This document shows positions 1-6,263 of a stretch of 7,049 nt of DNA, one piece after another. Source of the stretch: Coxiellaceae bacterium (lineage in GTDB: Bacteria; Pseudomonadota; Gammaproteobacteria; Coxiellales; Coxiellaceae); contig JABABC010000136.1 in NCBI GenBank assembly GCA_014238445.1, positions 1 through 7,049 on the forward strand, given 5' to 3'. The notes under the pieces were generated by a model. It was given only the letters and a program-made list of their open reading frames with translations. It searched no databases and had not been told where the DNA came from. A program made the position numbers and the translations under genes. Position 1 is the first letter of the stretch; the number at the start of each line of letters is the position of its first letter.

Positions 1-252
1 CATTTTGATGAGCAGTTTGTCATCCATCATGTCTTTAGCAGCTTGGGGCATTTTCCCCATGCCGGGTAATTTGCCCATCATGGATTGCATGCGGCCCATT
101 TTTTTCATTTGTGCGAGTTGCGCGAGGAAGTCATTAAAGTCAAACCGCTTACCTTTTTGTAGTTTTTTAGCCAGTTTGTCAGCTTCTTTTTTGTCAACCT
201 TAGATTCAGCTTCTTCCACTAAGGAAACAATATCGCCCATACCTAAAATACG

Positions 253-255
253 TTA
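253..255 (-). other. Premature in-frame TAA at ffh codon 292
   Basis: The reading is FHPERMA-stop-RILGMGD, aligned with E. coli FHPDRIASRILGMGD, so TAA stands at the conserved Ser; a single C-to-A change from TCA explains it. It lies at the junction of the G domain and the linker to the M domain. An in-frame ATG (codon 297, bases 240-238) follows five codons later. Confidence 0.9.
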
Positions 256-885
256 GGCCATACGTTCTGGGTGGAAGGCTTCTAAGGCATCTAGTTTTTC
301 ACTTACACCGAGAAATTTAATGGGTTTGCCAGTGATTATGCGCATGGAGAGGGCGGCACCACCACGAGCATCACCATCGGCTTTCGTCAAGATAACGCCA
401 GTGAGTTCCAGTGTGTCATTAAAGGTTTTGGCAATGTTGGCAGCATCTTGGCCGGTCATACTGTCGACGACCAGCAGGGTTTCGGTAGGTTGACTGAGCT
501 TGCTAATTTCTTTTAGCTCAGCCATGAGCGTGTCATCGATATGTAGTCTACCCGCGGTGTCTATAATCAGAACATCAGCAAATTGTTGTTTGGCTTGCTT
601 TAATGCGCCTTTAACAATGGCTTTAGGGTTTTGTTTGGGATTGCTAGGGAAAAATTCCGCGTTGATTTGTTGTGAAAGGGTTTTAAGTTGGTCGATAGCT
701 GCGGGTCGGTAGATATCGGCAGAAGCTAACATCACCTTTTTTTTCTCTTTATCTTGCAGGTGTTTAGCCAGTTTAGCAGCAGTGGTGGTTTTACCTGAGC
801 CTTGTAAGCCTGCCATGAGGATGACGACAGGCGGTTGCGCATTGAGTGACAGTTCGCTGTGGGTATCGCCGAGTAAATGTGTGAG

Positions 886-888
886 TTA
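886..888 (-). other. Premature in-frame TAA at ffh codon 81
   Basis: The reading is VKIVSD-stop-LTHLLGD, aligned with E. coli VKIVRNELVAAMGE, so TAA stands where Glu is usual. One base change from GAA (or from CAA, if Gln) explains it. The same frame continues on both sides with clear Ffh homology, so this is a substitution and not a frameshift. It falls at the end of the N domain. Confidence 0.9.
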
Positions 889-1164
889 GTCAGAGACAAT
901 TTTGACAAAAGCATCGCCCGCTTTCACTTGGCTGGCAGTGGTTTCCCCAAGTGCTTTAGCTTCAATGTCTGTGATGAATTGTTTAACAACGGATAGTGCT
1001 ACATCGGCTTCGAGTAGTGCCTTGCGAACGACTTGTAGTGTTTCTTTGATGTTATTGCTGGTGAGTTTTTTGTTCCCACGTAGACTATTTAAAGGTTGAC
1101 TGAGGCGTTCTGACAAATGATTAAACATGGGGAGTCTCGTAATGTAGCAATAAAATGATGATGC

Positions 1165-1192
1165 ATTATAGCGCGTCTTGGCGTAAGAGCAA
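1165..1192 (-). promoter_or_regulatory. Sigma70-type promoter for ffh
   Basis: On the minus strand, TTGCTC (1192-1187) and a perfect TATAAT (1170-1165) are separated by 16 bases. Transcription would start near 1158, giving a leader of about 30 bases before the ATG at 1128. The promoter of the interrupted gene therefore looks intact. Confidence 0.6.
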
Positions 1193-1220
1193 TGATTGCA
1201 TGGGGTTGCTAAGACCAGTG

Positions 1221-1229
1221 TGCTAGAAT
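1221..1229 (+). promoter_or_regulatory. Extended -10 promoter for the corB-pseudopilin pair
   Basis: TGC directly precedes TAGAAT (1224-1229), an extended -10 element matching TATAAT at 5 of 6 positions. No good -35 lies at 16-18 bases upstream. It sits 38 bases before the GTG start, in the divergent spacer shared with ffh. Confidence 0.4.
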
Positions 1230-1267
1230 AGAGGCAATGAAACGCGGCGTGAGGTGAGGAGAGAGCT

Positions 1268-2542
1268 GTGGGTTTTTATGGGTTATTAGTTGTTGTACTG
1301 GTTTTAGTATTGGTATCTGCTTTTTTTTCAGGGTCAGAGACAGGTGTCATGGCCGTCAACCGTTATCGTTTGAAGCACCTTGCAAAAGAGGGTGATGTGA
1401 GAGCTTTGCGCGTGAGTCGTTTATTGCAACGCCCGGATCGATTGCTCGGCATTATTTTAATTGGTAATACGCTCTGTAATGTTTTAGCGTCAGCGGTGAT
1501 GACCTATTGGGCCATTACTTATTTGCCTGATTTAAGTATGGTGTTAGTGTCGTTAGTCTTAACAGCGGTGTTGTTGATTTTCGCTGAAACAGCACCAAAA
1601 ACGCTGGCTGCATTGTATCCACAAAGGGTTGCCTTCGCTGTATCGGCTATTTTGGCCGCGTTATTAAAAATATTTTATCCCTTGGTTGTTTTAGTGAATG
1701 GCGTGGCCAACTTTTTATTGCGATGTTTTCAGGTGCGTGTGACAGGCCACGCAGTAGAGCCGATGTCGGCAGCAGAGCTGCGTAGTGTTGTCTTAGATGC
1801 CTCGGGGAAAATCGCACCTAACTATCAGCAGATGCTATTGCGAATTTTAGCATTAGAAAGTGTAACGGTGGCTGATGTCTTGGTGCCTAGGAGTGACATA
1901 TACGGTATCGACTTGGGCGATGATTGGAGTACGATTAAACAGCAAATCATTGATTGCCCGCATACGCATTTGGTGGTTTATCGTAGTGATATTGACCACG
2001 TAGAGGGTATGTTAAATCAGAGGAAGGTGTCGGCATTATTGCCGCAATCAGAGGTGACGGAAAAAGACTTATTATCAGTTTGTGAAGCTGTTTATTTTAT
2101 TCCTGAAAGTGCTTTATTAAATCGTCAACTTTTTCACTTTCAAGATCAGCAGCGCTCTGTGGGTTTGGTGGTTGATGAATATGGTGATTTGGTAGGGTTG
2201 GTTACGTTGCGCGATATTATTGAAGAAATTGTCGGCGAGTTTGTGTTAAATGCTGAGCAGGAAACATTGCAAGTGAAAGTACAGAAGAATGGCGGTGTTT
2301 TAGTTGATGGACGGATGTCCTTGCGTGAGCTAAACCGTCAAATGGATTGGTGCTTGCCGGTTGATGGAGCCAGAACAATGAGTGGTTTGGTGGTGGATTA
2401 TTTGGAAATGATTCCTCTGCCGGGTGTGGGGTGTCGTATCGGCGGTTATCCGATGGAAGTGGTTCGTGTTGAGGGTAATATGGTGAGTGTAGTGTGTGTT
2501 TGGCCAGACTTGGCACAACCTGAGGGGCCTTCGCTAGTATGA
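1268..2542 (+). CDS. corB: CorB/YfjD-type CNNM family Mg2+/Co2+ transporter
   Basis: This is an inner-membrane protein of the CNNM/CorC family, implicated in Mg2+ and Co2+ efflux. Its 424 residues are close to E. coli YfjD (about 428) and resemble it throughout. The N-terminal DUF21 membrane domain (about 1-160) carries FFSGSETG (19-26), GNTLCNVLASA (66-76) and AETAPKTLAALYP (106-118). A CBS pair follows (about 200-325) with VPRSDI and VVDEYGDLVGLVTLRDI, then a C-terminal CorC_HlyC domain (about 335-415). The start is GTG with AGGAG at 1257-1261, six bases upstream; the ATG at 1278 is out of frame and the next in-frame Met is residue 28, too late for the first membrane segment. In E. coli the homologue also lies near ffh, but ypjD sits between them; that gene is absent here. 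The TGA stop overlaps the next start. Confidence 0.9.
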   Translation: MGFYGLLVVVLVLVLVSAFFSGSETGVMAVNRYRLKHLAKEGDVRALRVSRLLQRPDRLLGIILIGNTLCNVLASAVMTYWAITYLPDLSMVLVSLVLTAVLLIFAETAPKTLAALYPQRVAFAVSAILAALLKIFYPLVVLVNGVANFLLRCFQVRVTGHAVEPMSAAELRSVVLDASGKIAPNYQQMLLRILALESVTVADVLVPRSDIYGIDLGDDWSTIKQQIIDCPHTHLVVYRSDIDHVEGMLNQRKVSALLPQSEVTEKDLLSVCEAVYFIPESALLNRQLFHFQDQQRSVGLVVDEYGDLVGLVTLRDIIEEIVGEFVLNAEQETLQVKVQKNGGVLVDGRMSLRELNRQMDWCLPVDGARTMSGLVVDYLEMIPLPGVGCRIGGYPMEVVRVEGNMVSVVCVWPDLAQPEGPSLV

Positions 2543-3012
2543 TGCGAGTTCAGTCTTCCTCGGGTTTTAGTGTGCTGGAATTGTGTGTGGTTTTAATCTT
2601 AGTGTCTGTCTTGGCTGGTGCGTCAGCACCCACCATGAGCCGTGTTATACAGGATTTTGAGTGGCGCATGGCAACGCATCGGCTCTTGGGCGTGATTCGT
2701 TTCACGCGTTTGAATGCCGTGGCTCACCATCGTTCTGCCGCGCTCTGTGCGCGTGATGATGGTGCAGATTGGTCAAGCGGGTGGCAAGTGCGTGATGGTG
2801 TAACGCGCAAGATTTACCAAACGTATGCACCCTTAAGTTCTCGGTTTCAATTAACGTGGCGCGGTGGTTTTTCATCACGCCAATGTGTGGTGTTTGATGC
2901 CCAAGGGTTTGCTTCGGGGTCTCAGGGGCGTTTTGTGTTATCCTCGGTGCGGTATCATCATCCAGTGGATGTGATCGTTGGGCGTGGCGGGGATGTTCGG
3001 CTGGTGCGTTAG
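2539..3012 (+). CDS. GspH/FimT-type minor pseudopilin
   Basis: This is a prepilin-like protein of type IV pilus or type II secretion systems. A 9-residue leader (MMRVQSSSG) ends at the prepilin peptidase site G9/F10; F10 is +1 and E14 is the conserved Glu at +5. A hydrophobic helix follows (about 10-31). The globular part fits the GspH domain: RFTRLNAVAHH (54-64), the ALCARDDGADW and GWQVRDG segment (68-87) and a C-terminal RQCVVFDAQG strand-turn (114-123). C70 and C116 could form a disulfide. The length, 157 residues, is usual. The ATG overlaps the corB TGA by 4 bases, indicating translational coupling; a GAGGGG run at 2522-2527 is a rather distant Shine-Dalgarno. ATG 2542 is an alternative start. 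No other pilus or secretion gene is present, so GspH and FimT cannot be told apart. Confidence 0.8.
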   Translation: MMRVQSSSGFSVLELCVVLILVSVLAGASAPTMSRVIQDFEWRMATHRLLGVIRFTRLNAVAHHRSAALCARDDGADWSSGWQVRDGVTRKIYQTYAPLSSRFQLTWRGGFSSRQCVVFDAQGFASGSQGRFVLSSVRYHHPVDVIVGRGGDVRLVR

Positions 3013-3036
3013 ACGAGACTTAGTGAAATCTTTAGC

Positions 3037-3065
3037 TGGACACCCTGTTAATAATCGGGTATTAA
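3037..3065 (+). promoter_or_regulatory. Possible sigma70 promoter for adk
   Basis: TGGACA (3037-3042, 5 of 6 to consensus) and TATTAA (3060-3065, 4 of 6) are separated by 17 bases, inside the 92-base gap between the pseudopilin gene and adk. It is plausible but only moderately matched. Confidence 0.4.
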
Positions 3066-3104
3066 ATGGCCTGTCTTTTTTTGGTTCATTAAGGGAGTTG
3101 TTGC

Positions 3105-3776
3105 ATGCGCATTATTTTATTGGGGCCGCCAGGTTCAGGGAAGGGGACTCAGGCGCAACTATTGAGTGAGCAACTATCATTACCACAGGTGGCAACCGGT
3201 GATATCTTGCGTGCAGCGGTAAAAGCACAAACGCCTTTAGGGCAAGAAATTGCAGTCGTCATGAAAAGTGGATCGTTGGTGTCTGATGAAATTGTGGTGG
3301 CTTTAGTGAAAGATCGGTTGAGCCAGTCAGACTGTCAATCGGGTGTGTTATTGGATGGTTTTCCTCGTACTTTAGCGCAAGCAGAAGCCTTGCGGGATGC
3401 TGGTGTTGAGATTGACTGTGTGATTGAAATGCAAGTACCCGATGAGCCTATTATTGAGCGTATGTCAGGTCGCCGCATGCACGCTGCTTCTGGGCGTGTT
3501 TACCATGTCACGCATAATCCACCCAAACAACCCAATATTGATGACGTTACAGGTGAGCCTTTGATGCAACGAGAGGATGATCAAGAGGTAACAGTCAGGC
3601 ATCGATTGCAGGTGTATGCAGACCAAACGGCGCCCCTGGTGAATTTTTATCGTCAAGCCAGTGACGCAGAGCAATCAGCATTGGCTTACTTACCTGTTGA
3701 TGGGTTAGGTTCTATTGATGAGGTAAGGCAGCGCATTGTGTCAGCCATGTCTCAGCTTGGATTATCTTTGTCCTAG
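3105..3776 (+). CDS. adk: Adenylate kinase
   Basis: This cytosolic enzyme interconverts ATP + AMP and 2 ADP. Its 223 residues align almost without gaps to E. coli Adk (214) over the core. Visible are P-loop GPPGSGKGT (7-15), the AMP-binding T31-G32-D33 and R36, DGFPRT (84-89), R119, GRR (122-124), and LID arginines R156 and R167. The LID (about 122-160) is the long type; it has HAASGRVYH and DDVTGEPL and lacks the four-Cys zinc site of Gram-positive enzymes. The few extra residues lie near the C-terminus (QASDAEQSALAYLPVDG). AAGGGAG at 3091-3097 lies seven bases before the ATG. The 92-base gap upstream suggests its own promoter, although read-through from corB is possible. Confidence 0.97.
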   Translation: MRIILLGPPGSGKGTQAQLLSEQLSLPQVATGDILRAAVKAQTPLGQEIAVVMKSGSLVSDEIVVALVKDRLSQSDCQSGVLLDGFPRTLAQAEALRDAGVEIDCVIEMQVPDEPIIERMSGRRMHAASGRVYHVTHNPPKQPNIDDVTGEPLMQREDDQEVTVRHRLQVYADQTAPLVNFYRQASDAEQSALAYLPVDGLGSIDEVRQRIVSAMSQLGLSLS

Positions 3777-3796
3777 TGATTGGCTTGACGTATGAT
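3768..3796 (+). promoter_or_regulatory. Sigma70-type promoter for the thioredoxin gene
   Basis: TTGTCC (3768-3773, 4 of 6) and TATGAT (3791-3796, 5 of 6) have ideal 17-base spacing. The -35 lies within the last codons and stop of adk, so the thioredoxin gene could be transcribed independently. A nearby TTGACG (3785-3790) has no good -10 at the proper distance. Confidence 0.45.
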
Positions 3797-3832
3797 TGGC
3801 AGAATCACACGCAACATTAAAGGAGACAACGC

Positions 3833-4168
3833 ATGTTGGTATTAACGGAGTCTAATTTTGATGAGGTGGTTCATGGCACAGATTGTTTGTTAATTGAATT
3901 TTCAGCGTCGTGGTGTGGTCCTTGTAAGGCGTACGAGCAAGTTTTAGAGGCTTGTGAAAAAAACTTCCCCAATTTTACTTTTGCAACGATTGATGTTGAA
4001 GAACAGTCAGGGCTTGCAGAAGAGTTCCAAGTACGCTCTGTGCCTGCAACAATGATTCTGCGTAACACGGTTGTGGTGTGCATGGAGACCGGTGCTTTAA
4101 CACAATCGGCGCTAACTGAGTTATTAGAGCAAGCGCAGCAACTAGATACACAGCAGTTATCAGAATAA
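3833..4168 (+). CDS. Small thioredoxin-like protein with WCGPC active site
   Basis: This is a 111-residue single-domain thioredoxin-fold protein with no signal peptide, so it is probably a cytosolic disulfide oxidoreductase. The active site WCGPC is at 27-31, the cis-proline loop SVP at 69-71 and the conserved GAL near the C-terminus at 87-89. Three residues typical of E. coli TrxA differ: the buried Asp26 is Glu22 (IEFSASWC), Pro40 is Gln36 (KAYEQVLE) and Lys57 is Thr52 (FATIDVE). It has extra cysteines at 18, 41 and 83, and a Gln/Leu-rich tail (102-111). It is therefore a divergent paralogue rather than clear TrxA, and I give no gene symbol. AAAGGAG at 3819-3825, seven bases before the ATG, fixes the start. 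It follows adk by 56 bases. Confidence 0.88.
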   Translation: MLVLTESNFDEVVHGTDCLLIEFSASWCGPCKAYEQVLEACEKNFPNFTFATIDVEEQSGLAEEFQVRSVPATMILRNTVVVCMETGALTQSALTELLEQAQQLDTQQLSE

Positions 4169-4200
4169 TGGCGTGCTGATGTTGAGTTTATGCCGCTAAA

Positions 4201-4229
4201 TAGTCACTTTTTTCTTAAGAGAGCATTAT
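4201..4229 (+). promoter_or_regulatory. Weak candidate promoter upstream of the 622-residue protein gene
   Basis: TAGTCA (4201-4206) and CATTAT (4224-4229), each 4 of 6 to consensus, are 17 bases apart. TTTACC (4239-4244) with TACCCT (4262-4267) is a weaker alternative at the same spacing. Neither is convincing alone. The rest of this 151-base gap holds the hairpin described next; I see no terminator for the thioredoxin gene. Confidence 0.2.
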
Positions 4230-4289
4230 ATCGTGTGATTTACCCCAGTTAATGCACAAAATACCCTATCCTAAAGTGAACGACAGGTC

Positions 4290-4307
4290 AGAATCAGTCA
4301 TGATTCT
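4290..4307 (+). promoter_or_regulatory. Perfect 7-bp leader hairpin next to the ribosome-binding site
   Basis: AGAATCA (4290-4296), loop GTCA, TGATTCT (4301-4307) form an uninterrupted inverted repeat. It ends one base before the purine-rich ribosome-binding site (GGGAGG, 4309-4314) of the next gene. No U-run follows, so it is not an intrinsic terminator. It could modulate ribosome access or be a small operator; its role is inferred from position only. Confidence 0.4.
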
Positions 4308-4319
4308 TGGGAGGGGGTG

Positions 4320-6188
4320 ATGTTACAAATATCAGAATACATTAACCAAGACACAGTTCAATTTTTAAATGCATTACGGGAAAAGTTCAGTGCAGGGAAT
4401 GCTGATGCGTTAGGGGCCCACTCTCGTTTGTTAGATCATGTCACGCCATTACCTTCATCGTCTTTAATTTATGAATTTGAATGTGCTTGTCAGAGTGAAG
4501 CCAATCGCAAGCAGTGGTTAGACGCTTGTATCGCTGATGGTATCATTGCACTGTTTGATGAAACCGGCGAGTTAAAGCCCTCAATTCGCCAGCGTTTCAT
4601 GGAATTGGCGCGGGTGGAGAAAGACTCGCTGGATGCTTGGATTTATAACGGACTACCTAAAGATCAGGTGCATATGCAATGGTTGTCTGCCTATTGTTTG
4701 AGTCTTTTGGATAGGGCCTATCGCGCATTGCCCGATGAGTTTTTGACGTGCCCAGAAGAGATGGATCCAATGGACTTCTTGCCGGTTTCTGCAAATTCAT
4801 GGATAAATGCCACGCTGAAGAATGATTATGCAGCACGTCCTGAGCTGTTTCGCACAATGGTTAAGGACGCGTATCAAAAACGACATCAGCAACAGGATGC
4901 AGAGCTGATAGATTACTGGAAACGTGCACAGCAGTGTGCGTTAGAGGTTGCTTGTGGTGAGCCCTCTCAGATCGCCTTTTTGAAAGTCGTCATGCAGTTG
5001 CAAAGCCGTTTATTATTAAATCTTCCTGAACGAATAGGTGATACGTTTGGTCAGGATGAAGTGGCGGAGGAGTATGATCGCATCAGTGACCTGGTCGGTC
5101 AGAGTCAGATCGAGGTGATGGATGATCAAGTTACACTCATTTCACAGTTATGGCAGGGTGTGAGCTCTTTGAGTGCGATGTATCGATTGTCAGATGAGAT
5201 GATTGAGAAATATGGTCTTTTAGAAGCAGCCTTTGAAGCGTCGCCTCACGACTTTTCTTCTGAATTGTATCAGTTAGAATCAGGGATTGTTAATTTTTCA
5301 TCTATCGCATTGAAGCGGGTGGGAGTTGAAGGTGAGGGTGCGATAGGGTCGGTTATTGATTGCTCAGAGACAGGGCAATTAATGTCTCCTGTGATTCACG
5401 TGCTCACTCAAAGAGCACAGAGTCAGGATTTAGCTGCTTGGCATGTTGGTCGGGCTCCTCTGACAGGGAAATGGCTTTATCACTTTTGGTGTTGTGTCTT
5501 GCCTGTCACTCACAGTTATCAAATTCAAATAAAAGCGCATGAATTATCCGCTATGCAGCCTTCTAATGAAGAGGACGCAAAAGCCTTTCATGTTAATCGG
5601 CTCAATGCGATGAAAGATTTATCGTATCTGTGTCAGTCATGGTTGTCGCGTCATGAAACGCTAACTGACTGGCAGCAATTTTACGGTACACAGGATCGTT
5701 TGATCTCAATCATGTCATTACAGCAAACGCTAGGGACTCAGATCACCGATGAAATGCAAAAAATTGATAGGATTCAAGATCAAGAGCATCGTGAGCGGTG
5801 CGAGGCTAGGCGTGCTCTAGTGCCGCCCGTGGTGCCTGATGTGCTCCCACAGCGATCAGGATCATTATTCAAAAATGCGAGTAGTTTTGGTATGGTGTTT
5901 GCGGGTTTTTTTCTGCTGTCTTATCTTGCGCGATTTATGCCGCATCCGCATGTTGGACACATGGCTGGTTTGATGATGCAGATGGGTTTTTCTGGCGTGG
6001 CAGGGTTGGCTTATACTAAGGGGTCGTTGCCGTTAGTTTCATTTTGGCGTCATCACATAGCAGGGTCAGCTGATGATGAGGTGGCGGCCTCCAACGCTCG
6101 TAATGATGTCACTTCCAGTAGGAATAACGTCGATGATGATCCTACTTCAAATGTTGAATTAGTATCACCATCTGCCCGACCGGATTAA
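4320..6188 (+). CDS. Protein of unknown function, 622 residues, with two predicted C-terminal membrane segments
   Basis: I do not recognise this protein. Residues 1 to about 510 look soluble and largely helical, rich in charged, Gln and Leu residues, with no signal peptide and no enzymatic motif I can name. A charged stretch (about 475-500, QKIDRIQDQEHRERCEARR) may be a short coiled coil, followed by a proline-rich hinge (VPPVVPDV). Two hydrophobic segments follow, about 523-540 (FGMVFAGFFLLSYLARFM) and 546-565 (Gly/Met-rich), which would make a membrane hairpin. The tail (about 570-622) is polar, rich in Ser, Asn and Asp, and probably disordered. The start is chosen at ATG 4320 because GGAGG at 4310-4314 is five bases upstream; the in-frame GTG at 4317 is too close. 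Codon use resembles the neighbours, so there is no sign of recent transfer. It could be a lineage-specific membrane-anchored protein, or an effector if the host is intracellular; the latter is speculation. Confidence 0.8.
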   Translation: MLQISEYINQDTVQFLNALREKFSAGNADALGAHSRLLDHVTPLPSSSLIYEFECACQSEANRKQWLDACIADGIIALFDETGELKPSIRQRFMELARVEKDSLDAWIYNGLPKDQVHMQWLSAYCLSLLDRAYRALPDEFLTCPEEMDPMDFLPVSANSWINATLKNDYAARPELFRTMVKDAYQKRHQQQDAELIDYWKRAQQCALEVACGEPSQIAFLKVVMQLQSRLLLNLPERIGDTFGQDEVAEEYDRISDLVGQSQIEVMDDQVTLISQLWQGVSSLSAMYRLSDEMIEKYGLLEAAFEASPHDFSSELYQLESGIVNFSSIALKRVGVEGEGAIGSVIDCSETGQLMSPVIHVLTQRAQSQDLAAWHVGRAPLTGKWLYHFWCCVLPVTHSYQIQIKAHELSAMQPSNEEDAKAFHVNRLNAMKDLSYLCQSWLSRHETLTDWQQFYGTQDRLISIMSLQQTLGTQITDEMQKIDRIQDQEHRERCEARRALVPPVVPDVLPQRSGSLFKNASSFGMVFAGFFLLSYLARFMPHPHVGHMAGLMMQMGFSGVAGLAYTKGSLPLVSFWRHHIAGSADDEVAASNARNDVTSSRNNVDDDPTSNVELVSPSARPD

Positions 6189-6202
6189 GTGATTGAAATA
6201 GC

Positions 6203-6231
6203 TTGAGTCGTTCTGATTCTCGCGATATCGT
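6203..6231 (+). promoter_or_regulatory. Possible sigma70 promoter for the aldo/keto reductase gene
   Basis: TTGAGT (6203-6208, 4 of 6) and TATCGT (6226-6231, 4 of 6) are 17 bases apart, within the 75-base gap. The -10 overlaps the 8-base palindrome CGATATCG (6223-6230). The match is modest. Confidence 0.3.
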
Positions 6232-6263
6232 AATATGAATTTTATGATGCAAAGGATTTTATG

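Larger units (their letters stand above)
1..1128 (-). pseudogene. ffh: Signal recognition particle GTPase Ffh (SRP54), interrupted by two in-frame TAA codons, 3' end outside window
   Basis: Ffh binds 4.5S RNA and signal sequences and delivers translating ribosomes to FtsY at the inner membrane. Read as one continuous frame from the ATG at 1128-1126, the window holds 376 codons; E. coli Ffh has about 453, so roughly the last 75 (RNA-binding part of the M domain) are missing. Order: N domain (codons 1-80), G domain with P-loop GLQGSGKTT (107-115), DIYRPAA (138-144), DTAGR (190-194), TKADG (248-252) and GVSEK (274-278), then the GM linker RILGMGD and the methionine-rich start of the M domain with MGKLPGMGKMP (about 351-361). 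Codons 81 and 292 are TAA; there is no frameshift or deletion and every other motif is intact. The Shine-Dalgarno is weak. The family assignment is secure. Whether the gene is truly dead, a spare copy, read through, or carries sequence errors cannot be settled here. Confidence 0.92.

Noticed and set aside
732..914. Minus-strand open frame across the first ffh stop, suggesting a frameshift
   Set aside because: Its translation has no Ffh similarity, while the original frame carries homology directly on both sides of the TAA.
5..1099. Plus-strand open frames opposite ffh (5-256, 500-712, 902-1099)
   Set aside because: They are antisense shadows of a conserved coding frame, with Ser/Cys-rich translations and no ribosome-binding sites of note.
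1..1128. TAA reassigned as a sense codon, to explain the ffh interruptions
   Set aside because: The thioredoxin and 622-residue protein genes end naturally at TAA with expected lengths, and the two ffh sites would need different amino acids (Glu or Gln, and Ser).
2217..2518. Minus-strand open frames opposite the end of corB
   Set aside because: His/Thr/Pro-rich translations typical of antisense shadows; the plus frame encodes the conserved CorC_HlyC domain.
3042..3082. Terminator between the pseudopilin gene and adk (ACCC/GGGT stem and a run of seven T)
   Set aside because: The stem is only 4-5 bp and lies about 15 bases from the T-run, so it does not form an intrinsic terminator.
2978..3169. 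Small plus-strand open frame bridging the pseudopilin gene and adk
   Set aside because: It overlaps both real genes in another frame and resembles no family.
4214..4228. PmrA-like direct repeat (CTTAA spaced pair), which would suggest effector regulation
   Set aside because: Only the first half-site is present; the central TT and the second CTTAA are missing (CATTA instead).
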